From Pacificispira sp033344895 (lineage in GTDB: Bacteria > Pseudomonadota > Alphaproteobacteria > UBA8366 > Aestuariispiraceae): a stretch of DNA of 64,000 nt. The translations under genes and the position numbers were made by a program. Below the pieces are notes generated by a model. It was not told the origin of the DNA, did no database searches, and saw nothing but the letters and a program-made list of their open reading frames with translations. Shown here one piece after another: positions 27,165 through 36,149 of the stretch. Positions within the stretch are counted from its first letter, which is position 1. Each line of letters begins with the position of its first letter. The stretch spans positions 2,604,001 through 2,668,000 of the forward strand of contig OZ245920.1 in assembly GCA_965229685.1 (NCBI GenBank). The letters run 5' to 3'.

Positions 27165-28106
27165 ATGACTTCGACAACCGGAACCGCCCGCGCCATGACC
27201 CCCGGTGAATGGCTGATGCTGCTGGCCCTATCCCTGATCTGGGGCGGTTCGTTCTTCTTCAACGAAATTGCCCTGAGGGAACTGCCGACCTTTACCGTCG
27301 TGGTTTCCCGCGTCGTGCTGGCCGCGGCGATCCTGCATCTGGTGCTCGTCGCGCGGGGCCAGCGGCTGCCGATGGATGGCACGGTCTGGCTTGCCTTCTT
27401 CGGGATGGGATTGCTGAACAATGCCATTCCGTTCAGCCTGCTTGTCTGGGGCCAGACGCACATCACTTCGGGCCTGGCATCAATCCTGAATGCCATGACA
27501 CCGCTCTTCACCGTGCTCGTTGCCCATGCAGCCACCAGCGACGAGAAGCTGAATCCGGGTCGCATTCTCGGGGTCGCCGTGGCCCTGGTCGGCGTGGCCA
27601 TCATGATCGGTACGGATGCCCTTGTCGGTCTGGCGGATGACGTCCTGGCACAGCTGGCCTGCCTCTGTGCGGCGGTATCCTATGCCTGTGCCGGCATTTT
27701 CGGGCGCCGATTCCGCCGCCTGGGACTGTCTCCCCTGGCAACATCCACCGGCCAGGTGACCGCCTCCAGCATTCTGATGCTTCCCCCCGTCCTGCTGATC
27801 GACCATCCCTGGACGCTGCCGGTACCGGGCATGGCGACCATCGGTGCCCTTCTGGGCGTGGGTATTCTCTGCACGGCCTTTGCCTATCTGCTCTATTTTC
27901 GCATTCTGTCGTCCGCCGGTGCGACCAGCATTTCCCTTGTCACCTTTCTGGTGCCGGTCAGTGCAATCCTGCTGGGTGTGGTCTTTCTGGGCGAGGTTCT
28001 GGAACCGAAGCATCTGCTGGGCATGGCGGCCATCGGCTTTGGGCTGGCTGCCATTGACGGTCGTCCCGCCGCAATGCTGCGCCGACGCTTGTATCCCCTC
28101 GCTTGA
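27165..28106 (+). CDS. DMT-superfamily transporter (EamA type)
   Basis: 313 residues from the ATG at 27165, preceded by AAGGA. Ten predicted helices in two EamA repeats: the first has SLIWGGSFFFNEIALRELPTFTVVVSR, the second SYACAGIFGRRF. The C-terminal helix pair contains VSAILLGVVFLGEVLEPKHLLGMAAIGFGL, the usual EamA ending. Likely a drug/metabolite exporter of the inner membrane; substrate unknown. It stands between gap and fba, in a stretch of accessory genes. Confidence 0.88.
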   Translation: MTSTTGTARAMTPGEWLMLLALSLIWGGSFFFNEIALRELPTFTVVVSRVVLAAAILHLVLVARGQRLPMDGTVWLAFFGMGLLNNAIPFSLLVWGQTHITSGLASILNAMTPLFTVLVAHAATSDEKLNPGRILGVAVALVGVAIMIGTDALVGLADDVLAQLACLCAAVSYACAGIFGRRFRRLGLSPLATSTGQVTASSILMLPPVLLIDHPWTLPVPGMATIGALLGVGILCTAFAYLLYFRILSSAGATSISLVTFLVPVSAILLGVVFLGEVLEPKHLLGMAAIGFGLAAIDGRPAAMLRRRLYPLA

Positions 28107-28217
28107 ATCCCGGTGACTCGGGCGCCAGATAATGGTATAGGTTTTGCTAAGCGCGTATAGGTCCGGGCCGTCAGAAGGCTGCCCGCCAGAGCCAACAGAA
28201 GTGGAAAGGCCGGCGCC

Positions 28218-29330
28218 ATGTCGCTGTTCTCACCGTTGCTTTCCGCGATAACCGGGTCCTATTCGGGCACGTCCGGTGCTTCGACCATTTTGAGTGCAGG
28301 CACGCAGAAAAACAAACTGGGTTCCGGCACCAGCGCCATCACGAATATCCAGCGCACACTGGACGCCGCGAAATCCGATGCCGGCAAGCAGCAGATCATG
28401 GCTGCGGTCCAATTGCGCATTCAGGGAATTGTGCAGGGCCTCGTCGAACCTCGGGAAATCTGGGAAAAGGTGGCAGGTTTCTCTGCTATTTCCGGACAAC
28501 CTTTCACCTACTCGGTGGACAGCGCCGGCCAGGTGGAGGTGCAGTCCCAGACCGTCGACGATCTGTCCTTTGTCAATCCCGGCCAACGCGAAGCAATGCG
28601 CGCGGCGCTGAACCGCCTGGACGAGGTACGATCCGCTGTCGATACGGTTGTCACCAAGGCCAACCTGCGGTCGACGCTGCAGGGGGCCGTTGCCGCCATT
28701 GACAATATGGAACTTCAGGCGCCAGCCACCGAACAATGGCAAAAGGACTTCCAAACCTACAAGAAGCTTGGCCGCCCCGTGCTTGTCGGCCTGGACCCGA
28801 GCGGCAACCTGCGCGCCATCAACCAGTTGGAATCCAATTTCGATTATGTCGAAGATCCCGCGAAACGCCTGAAACTGCAGGAAGCGGGGCGCGAGTTGCG
28901 GAACATCCTGAACGGGACAACAAGCGCGACCAAGAACTGGCACTATTCGGCGCTCGGCAACAAGCTTGAGAAAGATGACTATTTCCTGGACGTGAACGAC
29001 CAGAACGAGATCGTCGTACGGCGCAATCGTGACCGTCGCGGTGTATCCGCGGTACGCCCTCTCTACCAGCAAGCGGGCAACAGCGATTTCCATATCATCC
29101 CGGAATTCCTGAAGGCGACCCCCGAAGACGATCGCATCTTCAAGGCAAACTGGGAGCGCGAGGCGGCCGCCCTGATCCAGGCCAAAAAGCCGTTTCACCT
29201 CGAGATTCAGGGCGACCGTGTAATCGTGCGGGAAACCAATTTCGCGACCATTCGCAGACTCGACATCCTGAACTCGGTCACCGGCGGTGCGGCGAAGGTC
29301 GGTCAGGCGACGGTGAACATTCTTTCCTGA
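28218..29330 (+). CDS. Unknown protein, 370 residues
   Basis: I do not recognise this family. No signal peptide or membrane helix is evident. The N-terminus (about 1-45) is rich in Ser, Gly and Thr; three mixed helical parts follow, with charged, well-spaced helices around 110-160 (GQREAMRAALNRLDEV) and 215-240. It ends in a Gly/Ala/Val-rich tail. Polar termini around a helical middle recall exported filament or flagellar-type proteins, but nothing proves this. GGAAAGG lies 8 bases before the ATG. Codon use looks like that of its neighbours. Confidence 0.7.
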   Translation: MSLFSPLLSAITGSYSGTSGASTILSAGTQKNKLGSGTSAITNIQRTLDAAKSDAGKQQIMAAVQLRIQGIVQGLVEPREIWEKVAGFSAISGQPFTYSVDSAGQVEVQSQTVDDLSFVNPGQREAMRAALNRLDEVRSAVDTVVTKANLRSTLQGAVAAIDNMELQAPATEQWQKDFQTYKKLGRPVLVGLDPSGNLRAINQLESNFDYVEDPAKRLKLQEAGRELRNILNGTTSATKNWHYSALGNKLEKDDYFLDVNDQNEIVVRRNRDRRGVSAVRPLYQQAGNSDFHIIPEFLKATPEDDRIFKANWEREAAALIQAKKPFHLEIQGDRVIVRETNFATIRRLDILNSVTGGAAKVGQATVNILS

Positions 29331-29362
29331 CGGATTACAGGCCGCCCTAGCCCGAATGCGCG

Positions 29363-29815
29363 CTATTCCGGGGCCATTCCCTTGTCCGTCAGTTCACGAA
29401 CAGCCTTTTCATTCTTCCCAAGGTCGGACAGTCCCATCCCGGCCAGGACATTCGGCGCCTTGCTGAACTGCACATTCTCATAGGAAATGATTTCGACCAT
29501 GTTTCCCCACGGGTCACGAAAGTCGAGAAAACGGCGGGCTTCCACCTGAATGCCGGCTTCCACCAGCAATTCCCGGAATGCCTCTTTATCATCGACGACA
29601 AGGCCGAAATGCCGCCCGCTTTGCGGATCCGTCGGCTCCGCCTTCGACAAGGCAATGAACTGATCGCCAAGATCGATGAACGCGTCCGTTTCGCTGCACC
29701 CTCGCAGCCGGATATCAAAGAACTGGCCGTAGAAGGCCAGCGCCTCACCGATGTCCCCGACCTCGATCGCAACATGGTTGATACCCACAGCGCGGACCTT
29801 TTTCCCACTCGACAT
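29363..29815 (-). CDS. VOC-superfamily (glyoxalase/dioxygenase-fold) protein
   Basis: 150 residues from the ATG at 29813-29815, preceded by a perfect AGGAGG. The vicinal-oxygen-chelate pattern is visible: INHVAIEVGDIGEALAFYGQFF, GRHFGLVVDDKEAF and FRDPWGNMVEIISYENVQF, with the metal ligands His and Glu at the first and last strands. Substrate unknown. It is convergent with the unknown gene to the left and divergent from the TPR-sulfotransferase. Confidence 0.9.
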   Translation of the reverse strand: MSSGKKVRAVGINHVAIEVGDIGEALAFYGQFFDIRLRGCSETDAFIDLGDQFIALSKAEPTDPQSGRHFGLVVDDKEAFRELLVEAGIQVEARRFLDFRDPWGNMVEIISYENVQFSKAPNVLAGMGLSDLGKNEKAVRELTDKGMAPE

Positions 29816-29980
29816 ACACACCTCCTGTTGGTCGTGCCGCCATACTAGCGACGTCGACCAACATCCGCTGCTTCGCATTTCTGACCCTCAGGCTAAGCCG
29901 TTCTGAGGTATGGTCGCGGCGCGGCGAACCATGTAACCACATCATCGGTATCCAACGTCTTATCCTGGGAGGTCCGTAGC

Positions 29981-31696
29981 GTGTCTGAAGCGGACGAAAT
30001 CGTCGACGCGGGGCGCGCGGCACACCGGCGCGGTGCGATCCAGCAGGCGGCCGAACAGTATCGCCGCGCCCTCGGCCTGGACCCGAACCATGCCATGGCC
30101 CTGGCGGGACTGGGCGTGGTCGCCCTGCAATCGGGCACGCCGGCCGAGGCAGGAACCTATCTGCAAAGAGCCGCGCAACTGGCCCCGGAGAACCCCACCA
30201 TACAGAACAATCTGGGCAATGTTCTGATTGCGACCGGCGATGCGGCCGGCGCCGAAGCCGCATTCAATGCGGCTCTCGCAGCCGATCCCACGCTGATCGA
30301 TGCCCTCTACAATCGTGCCGTGGCACGTCATCACCTTCGACGGCGCAATGAGGCAGAAGCGGACTACCGGGCGGTCCTGAAGCAGGATCCCGGAAGGATC
30401 GACGCGGCGATCAATCTGGCCGCCGTTCTCAGGGAAACGGAGAACCTGCCCGATGCGATTGCGGTGCTAGAAGACGCCCTGTCGACGGCCCCACCCCATC
30501 CTGATGCGATTTTGAGCCTCGCGACGCTTTATGAGACGGTCGGTCGGGCAGGCGAGGCAGCCTCCGTGCTGGATCAGTTGCCGCCGGACCGGCAGGCCGA
30601 TCCGCAGGCAATTCTCGTCAGGGCGCGCCTCGCCTTGCGGCGGGGCGAGGCGGAAGCGGGCCTGTCCTGCCTGGAAGAACTCTCAGGCGAAGCACCTCCG
30701 TCCGCCCTGCGGCAGGCCGCCTATATTCGCGGATTGCTATTGGACCGGCAGGGCCGTCACGCAGAGGCGTTCGACGCGTTCTCACATGCCAACTCCCTGA
30801 TGCGGGCAGGCCGGCCCGATGCCGATACGCTGGCAGGGCGATACCGGGATCGCATCGCCGCCTATCGCAAGGCCATACCGACACTTGCGCAAGAGGTGGC
30901 CAGACTGTCGTCCGCCCCGACAGCCCCCCTTCCCTTCGACCTGGTATTCTTCTGCGGCTTTCCTCGTTCCGGCACGACCCTGATGGAACAGATTCTGGCG
31001 GCGCATCCGGACACCGGCACAACGGGGGAAGACAGCCCGCTGCACCGCCTCTACGAGAGCTTCCCAATGGACGGCGCCGATGCCATGCCCTTCGCGCTCC
31101 TGTCCGGCGTCAGCATCGATCAGCGTGAAGCGCTGCGCCGTGCCTTTGTCGACCTTGTGAAGAAGCAGCTTGGAACCTGCGACGGTCGCACCGTCATCGA
31201 CAAGCTGCCGCTCAATCTCGTGGAACTCGGCATCATCGAACTGCTGTTCCCGGAGGCGCGCATCCTGGTCGCCATCCGCGACCCGCGCGACTGTGTGCTG
31301 AGCGCCTTCATGCAGCCGTTCCGACTGAACGAGGCGATGGCATGCCTGCTGACGCCGGGAGACGCCGCGCAAACCTATATCGATGTCTTCGATCTGTACC
31401 AGGAGCAGAAAGCACGATCCGCCTTGGCCATCGCCGAGTACAGATATGAGGATCTGGTCAGGGATTTCGACGGCACCTTGCGCGGCGTCATCGAGTTCCT
31501 TGGGCTGAGCTGGACGGAAGACCTTGCCCGCTATCGGGACCGGCTGGCCGGCAAGTACATCTCCACACCCTCCTATATGGCGGTGTCACAATCGTTGAAC
31601 ACCCGCGCCATCGGCCGATGGCGGAACTATGAAAGCGTGCTCGGCGATACCCTGGACAGGTTGGCCCCGATGGCCGCTCGGCACGGCTATACATGA
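29981..31696 (+). CDS. TPR-repeat sulfotransferase family protein
   Basis: 571 residues from a GTG at 29981, well supported by GGGAGG 8 bases upstream. The N-terminal half (about 3-300) consists of TPR repeats (ALGLDPNHAMALAGLG, NNLGNVLIATGDAAGAEAAF and more). The C-terminal half is a P-loop sulfotransferase: the 5'-phosphosulfate loop GFPRSGTTLMEQIL is at 326-339, with a likely 3'-phosphate segment near RDPRDCVLSAF. No signal peptide, so cytosolic. Such fusions are frequent in marine and soil proteobacteria; acceptors are mostly unknown. Confidence 0.87.
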   Translation: MSEADEIVDAGRAAHRRGAIQQAAEQYRRALGLDPNHAMALAGLGVVALQSGTPAEAGTYLQRAAQLAPENPTIQNNLGNVLIATGDAAGAEAAFNAALAADPTLIDALYNRAVARHHLRRRNEAEADYRAVLKQDPGRIDAAINLAAVLRETENLPDAIAVLEDALSTAPPHPDAILSLATLYETVGRAGEAASVLDQLPPDRQADPQAILVRARLALRRGEAEAGLSCLEELSGEAPPSALRQAAYIRGLLLDRQGRHAEAFDAFSHANSLMRAGRPDADTLAGRYRDRIAAYRKAIPTLAQEVARLSSAPTAPLPFDLVFFCGFPRSGTTLMEQILAAHPDTGTTGEDSPLHRLYESFPMDGADAMPFALLSGVSIDQREALRRAFVDLVKKQLGTCDGRTVIDKLPLNLVELGIIELLFPEARILVAIRDPRDCVLSAFMQPFRLNEAMACLLTPGDAAQTYIDVFDLYQEQKARSALAIAEYRYEDLVRDFDGTLRGVIEFLGLSWTEDLARYRDRLAGKYISTPSYMAVSQSLNTRAIGRWRNYESVLGDTLDRLAPMAARHGYT

Positions 31697-31905
31697 CGAC
31701 GGTGACATCCGGGCCGTGACCGAAATCGGCGGTCCCGTGAGACGATCGGGGCAGCGTCATGTTAAGTTCCGGGCAGAGCGCCGAATCGTTGCAAATGCCG
31801 AAGGGTCCGTGTAATCCCTCTGCCGGACGAATTTTAGTTCGCGCGCCGCCGGTTCCCGCCGGTTTTCTCGCGCGTCATTCAGAACAGTCAAAGGGGTCCG
31901 GAACT

Positions 31906-32826
31906 ATGAAAGTCACCCAAAAAGTCAAAAAAATCCTGTCGCATTATGAAAGCGATAATCCGGGGACGAAGCGCAACATCGCGTCGATCCTGATGCAGGG
32001 GAAACTGGCCGGAACCGGCAAGATGGTGATCCTGCCCGTCGACCAGGGTTTCGAACATGGACCGGCCCGCTCCTTCGCGCCGAATCCGGCCGCCTATGAC
32101 CCGCACTACCACTACCAGCTTGCGATTGATGCAGGTCTGAACGCCTATGCCGCACCGCTCGGTCAGCTGGAGCTGGGCGCCGACACCTTCGCGGGCCAAA
32201 TTCCGACCATCCTGAAGGTCAACAGCTCCAACAGCTGGGCCGTCACCAAGGATCAGGCCATCACGGCCTCGGTCGACGACGCGCTGAAACTCGGCTGCGC
32301 CGCTATCGGTTTCACGATCTACCCGGGCTCCGAATACGCCAACGAACTGATCGAAGAGATCCGCGAGATGGCCGAAGAAGCCAAATCCGTGGGCCTGGCG
32401 GTCGTGATCTGGTCCTATCCGCGCGGCGGCGACCTGACGAAGGACGGCGAAACCGCGATGGATGTCTGCGCCTATGCCGCACACCTGGCGGCACAGCTTG
32501 GCGCCCACATCATCAAGGTGAAGCCGCCGACGGCCCATCTGGAACAGCCGGATGCCAAGAAGGTCTACGACGCGCAGAAAATCGACATCTCGACGCTGGC
32601 GAAACGCGTCGAACATGTCATGCAGTCGGCATTCAACGGCAAGCGGATCGTTGTCTTCTCCGGCGGTGCTGCGAAGGGTCTGGACGGTCTGTTCGACGAA
32701 ATCCGGGGGTTGCGCGACGGTGGTGCGAACGGGTCGATCATCGGCCGCAACACCTTCCAGCGTCCGCGCGAAGAGGCCCTGGCCATGCTTGACCAGATCA
32801 TCAAGATCTACCAAGGGAAAGCATGA
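31906..32826 (+). CDS. fba: Class I fructose-bisphosphate aldolase, DhnA/archaeal type
   Basis: 306 residues from the ATG at 31906; the open frame starts 49 codons earlier but the upstream part has no similarity. Schiff-base aldolase of the DeoC/FbaB group: LPVDQGFEHGPARSF, IGFTIYPGSEYANE, VIWSYPRGGDL, the lysine-bearing IIKVKPPT, and the phosphate loop FSGGAAKG with GSIIGRNTFQRPREEA. Cleaves fructose-1,6-bisphosphate to triose phosphates, fitting tkt and gap upstream. Overlaps the next gene as ATGA. Confidence 0.94.
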   Translation: MKVTQKVKKILSHYESDNPGTKRNIASILMQGKLAGTGKMVILPVDQGFEHGPARSFAPNPAAYDPHYHYQLAIDAGLNAYAAPLGQLELGADTFAGQIPTILKVNSSNSWAVTKDQAITASVDDALKLGCAAIGFTIYPGSEYANELIEEIREMAEEAKSVGLAVVIWSYPRGGDLTKDGETAMDVCAYAAHLAAQLGAHIIKVKPPTAHLEQPDAKKVYDAQKIDISTLAKRVEHVMQSAFNGKRIVVFSGGAAKGLDGLFDEIRGLRDGGANGSIIGRNTFQRPREEALAMLDQIIKIYQGKA

Positions 32827-33476
32827 CCGATCGCGTCGTACCGCAGCTTTATCTGGTAAGCCCGCCGCGCTTCGAGCCGGCGGGCTTTGCCGCATCTGTG
32901 GCCGCCGCCCTGGACGGTGGTCCGGTCGCCTGCGTGCAGCTCTGGATGCCTGACGCGGATGACAATGAGGTCCGCCGTGCGGTGAAGGCGGTTTCGAAGG
33001 TCGTTCAGGACGCGGACACGGCCTTCCTGCTGAACGGGCATGTGAAGCTGGCCGCCTATATGGAATGCGACGGTGTCCATCTGGACAACGCCGATCCCGC
33101 CACCATCCGTGCGGCAAAGAAGACATTGGGGGAAGAGGCCATCGTCGGCGTCAGTTGCGGAACCTCTCGCCATGCCAGCATGGAAGCCGGGGAAGCCGGC
33201 GCCGACTATGTCTCCTTCGGCCCGGTCTTCGACACAGCGACGAAGGGATTGCCGGCTGATCCGCATGCTCTGGACACCCTGGAATGGTGGGCGGAGATGA
33301 TGGAAGTACCGTGCGTTGCGGTGGGCGGCCTAACCCCGGACAATATCTATCCTGTTGTTGAAACGCGCTGCGAATTCATTTGTGCTGTGTCCTCGATTTG
33401 GGATCATCCCGATGGGCCGCGTGCAGCTGTCGCGTCCTTTCACGATGCATTGTCGAGGATAGAAGCGGCGAAATGA
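32823..33476 (+). CDS. ThiE-like TIM-barrel protein with altered active-site motifs
   Basis: 217 residues, overlapping fba by 4 bases and the next gene by 4 bases. Clearly related to thiamine-phosphate synthase: CDGVHLDNAD, VGVSCGTSRHASMEAGEAGADYVSFGPVFDTATK and VAVGGLTPDN. However, the substrate motifs differ: the QLR-x-K segment reads Gln39-Leu-Trp-Met-Pro43, the Asn-Asp pair is Asn71-Gly72, and the HLG-Q stretch is His87-Leu-Asp-Asn. Lys141 of the T-x-T-K loop remains. It may be a ThiE of shifted specificity or a non-thiamine enzyme; cotranscription with fba is usual in alphaproteobacteria. Confidence 0.8.
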   Translation: MTDRVVPQLYLVSPPRFEPAGFAASVAAALDGGPVACVQLWMPDADDNEVRRAVKAVSKVVQDADTAFLLNGHVKLAAYMECDGVHLDNADPATIRAAKKTLGEEAIVGVSCGTSRHASMEAGEAGADYVSFGPVFDTATKGLPADPHALDTLEWWAEMMEVPCVAVGGLTPDNIYPVVETRCEFICAVSSIWDHPDGPRAAVASFHDALSRIEAAK

Positions 33477-34066
33477 ACCACCCCGCGGGTCAGTCCGGTG
33501 AAGCCCATCCCCTGGACGCCTTGAGCGGCTTTATCAGGTTTCCTGAAACCAGTCTTGTCCTCTCCCATTGGCGGGAGCTGTCGGAGCAATCCGAAGACCG
33601 GGTTCCGGAACGGCGGCATGTCGATCCAATCAGCATGATCGACGCCCTGCCCTTCATTTTCATCATGGAAGTCGAGCCCGGAACCGGTCGGATGAAGTAC
33701 CGCCTTGCCGGAGAACGGATCAATGCGCGCTACGATCACGGCATCATCGGCAAGTATCTCGACGAGATCACGCCGTCCGATACGATCGCACGGGTACAGG
33801 CCTATTTCGACATCTGTCCGAACCGTCCCGCCGCCGTTCTGTTGTCCGGCATCCTGTATTCAGAAAAGGAACGGCCCGGCTACGGCGAACGGCTCCTGCT
33901 CCCATTGAAGGACGAGAAATCCGGCACCAAGGGACTGCTCGGCCTCACGCTCCAGTCCAGCCTGTTCCCCGATTCCTATGCTGCTGAAGAGCAGGGCGAA
34001 CGCATGCTCCGCATTGCGCCGCTCAATGGCGGGAGACTGGAGGAGCGCAAGGCGCCGCTGCGCTAA
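33473..34066 (+). CDS. PAS_5-type sensory domain protein
   Basis: 197 residues from the ATG at 33473 that overlaps the thiE-like stop. Single domain: LSHWRELSEQSEDRVPERRHVDPISMIDALPFIFIMEV is the typical opening of the alphaproteobacterial PAS_5 family, followed by YRLAGERINARYDHGIIGKYLDEI. No output domain is attached. It probably binds a small ligand or partner. Third gene of the fba operon; its stop overlaps that of the opposing sthA. Confidence 0.82.
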   Translation: MNHPAGQSGEAHPLDALSGFIRFPETSLVLSHWRELSEQSEDRVPERRHVDPISMIDALPFIFIMEVEPGTGRMKYRLAGERINARYDHGIIGKYLDEITPSDTIARVQAYFDICPNRPAAVLLSGILYSEKERPGYGERLLLPLKDEKSGTKGLLGLTLQSSLFPDSYAAEEQGERMLRIAPLNGGRLEERKAPLR

Positions 34067-35475
34067 TCGGCCTGGCCCGCTGGACGCTGCGGCATCCGGT
34101 TCCAGGCGTCCAGCGCCGCAATCTTGTAAGCCTCCGCCAAGGTCGGATAATTGAAGGTATTCTCGACGAAATACTCGAGCGTGCCCTTCAGGTTCAGCAC
34201 CGCCTGACCGATATGGATCAGTTCGGTCGCCCCCTCCCCGACGATATGCACGCCCAGCAGGCGGTGCGTCTTGATGGAAAAGATCATCTTCATCATGCCC
34301 GCATCGATGCCCATGATATGGCCGCGTGACGTTTCCCTGAACCGCGCCACGCCGCATTCAAAGGGAATGCCGCGCTCTGCCACCTCTTCTTCCGTCATGC
34401 CGACGGTGGAAATCTCTGGTACGGAGTAGATGCCGTAGGGGAAGTAATCCGGCGGGTTCTGGGCCGGCTTGCCCAGCGCATGACAGGCCGCGATGCGTCC
34501 CTGTTCCATTGAGGTCGACGCCAGGCTCGGGAAACCGATGACATCGCCGGCCGCATAGATATGCGGAACGTCGGTCTGGAACGTCGCCGGATCCACCTGC
34601 AGGCGCTTGCGCTTGTCCGCGGTCAATCCGGCCGCGTCCAGGTTGAGACTATCCGTTGCGCCTTCGCGACCGGCCGCGAACAGCAGCATGTCTGATTTTG
34701 CAATCCGTCCCCCCTGCATATGGGCAATCACGGATCCATCAGACTTTTCAATACGTTCTATCTGACACCCAAGGCGCAACACGACGCCCCTGTCACGCAG
34801 TTGATGGGTAAAATCCTCGATCAGTTCCCGGTCGACAAAATCCAGCATGCTGTCGCGCCCCTCAATCAGGGTCACCGGCACGTCCAAGGCGGAAAAGATT
34901 GTCGCGTATTCCACGCCAATCACGCCGGCACCGATCACCGTCAGGCTGCGTGGCACACGGTCGATCTCCAGAATTTCGTCACTGTCGAGGACGGTGCTGC
35001 CATCGAACGGAATGGTGCCGGGACGGTAGGGTTTCGTCCCGACCGCAAGCAGGAATGTCGCGCCCTCGACAAGAAGCGTTTCACCGCCTTCACACAGGAC
35101 TTCGATCTTGTGAGGTTCCACGAACCGGGCCTCGCCCTTGATCGTCGTTACCTTGTTCCGGGCGAACTGGTGCTCCAGAACCTCAACCTCGTGATCCAAT
35201 GTCTTCAGCAGGCGGTGGCGCAGATCCGCGGCGGAAATGTCATCCTTCACACGATAGGCGCGACCGTAGAAGCCTCTCTCCCGCCAGCCGGAGAGGTTCA
35301 GGACCGTTTCCCGCAGGGTCTTGGAGGGGATCGTACCGGTATGGACGGAGACACCGCCGACCCGTCGACCGCGCTCTACCACCAACGCATCCGCGCCGAA
35401 TTTGGCCGCCTGGATCGCCGCCCTGCGTCCCGCCGGACCGCTGCCGATCACGATCAGATCGTATTTCCTCTTCAT
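34063..35475 (-). CDS. sthA: Soluble pyridine nucleotide transhydrogenase
   Basis: 470 residues from the ATG at 35473-35475. FAD flavoprotein of the disulfide reductase fold: FAD site YDLIVIGSGPAGRRAA, NAD site LTVIGAGVIGVEYATIFSALD, and the second FAD motif PHIYAAGDVIGFPSLAS. In place of the redox-active CxxxxC it has GVSVHTGTIPSKTLRE with no cysteines, which is the hallmark of SthA rather than dihydrolipoamide dehydrogenase. Converts NADPH and NAD into NADP and NADH to rebalance the pools. E. coli SthA is 466 residues. Confidence 0.94.
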   Translation of the reverse strand: MKRKYDLIVIGSGPAGRRAAIQAAKFGADALVVERGRRVGGVSVHTGTIPSKTLRETVLNLSGWRERGFYGRAYRVKDDISAADLRHRLLKTLDHEVEVLEHQFARNKVTTIKGEARFVEPHKIEVLCEGGETLLVEGATFLLAVGTKPYRPGTIPFDGSTVLDSDEILEIDRVPRSLTVIGAGVIGVEYATIFSALDVPVTLIEGRDSMLDFVDRELIEDFTHQLRDRGVVLRLGCQIERIEKSDGSVIAHMQGGRIAKSDMLLFAAGREGATDSLNLDAAGLTADKRKRLQVDPATFQTDVPHIYAAGDVIGFPSLASTSMEQGRIAACHALGKPAQNPPDYFPYGIYSVPEISTVGMTEEEVAERGIPFECGVARFRETSRGHIMGIDAGMMKMIFSIKTHRLLGVHIVGEGATELIHIGQAVLNLKGTLEYFVENTFNYPTLAEAYKIAALDAWNRMPQRPAGQAD

Positions 35476-35632
35476 GAAACGCAGGCTCCCCCGAACCGAT
35501 TTCCGCATTGCGGCAAGTAGTGGCAGGGAATGGTGATTGCAGCAAGTTTTGCAGCATGGACTTGGTGTTTGCGGTCGACCTTCGGTTGCGGCATGGTCGC
35601 GCCAACATTTGAACCGACCACCGGAGATTCCC

Positions 35633-36127
35633 GTGACCTATCTGATCCGTTCGTTCGCCTTTGCCCTGGCTTTCTGCGCTTCCCTGACCGCCGCCCAGGC
35701 GCAGGAAGTGCCGGCCGAAAAGCAGGCGCTGATCGATCGCATGATGACCCTGATGAATATCGACGCGACGATGGATCAGGTGGTCGAAGTGATGACGCAG
35801 CAGGTTGTGACCACGGTGAAACGCACCTCACCGGGGATCAAGCAGGAGGCCCTGGATATCATCGTTGGCGTCGTCCAGGAGGAAGGCCGCGTCCTGGTGG
35901 AACAATCCATGAGCGATGTCGCGCCGATCATGGCGGGGATCTACACGACCGAGGAACTGCAGCAACTGATCGAGTTCTATGAAACGCCCCTGGGAAAAAA
36001 GGCCCTGAAAACCATGCCGCAGGTCATGCAGGAAGCCCAGAACCGGATGCAGCCGCGACTGCAGGGCTTCCAGCAGCGCGTGGCAGCCAAGATTCAGGAG
36101 CGCCTGGAGGCGGCGGGGCATCAATAA
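35633..36127 (+). CDS. Exported DUF2059 protein
   Basis: 164 residues from a GTG at 35633 with GGAG 6 bases upstream. The signal peptide (YLIRSFAFALAFCASLTAAQAQ) is cleaved near residue 23-25. The mature part is helical and contains the DUF2059 stretch MAGIYTTEELQQLIEFYETPLGKKALKTMPQVM. Periplasmic, function unknown in the family. The open frame continues upstream but the signal sequence and ribosome site fix the start. It stands alone between sthA (divergent) and epmA (convergent). Confidence 0.85.
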   Translation: MTYLIRSFAFALAFCASLTAAQAQEVPAEKQALIDRMMTLMNIDATMDQVVEVMTQQVVTTVKRTSPGIKQEALDIIVGVVQEEGRVLVEQSMSDVAPIMAGIYTTEELQQLIEFYETPLGKKALKTMPQVMQEAQNRMQPRLQGFQQRVAAKIQERLEAAGHQ

Positions 36128-36149
36128 GACGGGGGATAAGTAAGCGGAA

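Noticed and set aside
34063..35475. Dihydrolipoamide dehydrogenase or mercuric reductase
   Set aside because: The redox-active cysteine pair is absent (GVSVHTGTIPSK), which fits soluble transhydrogenase.
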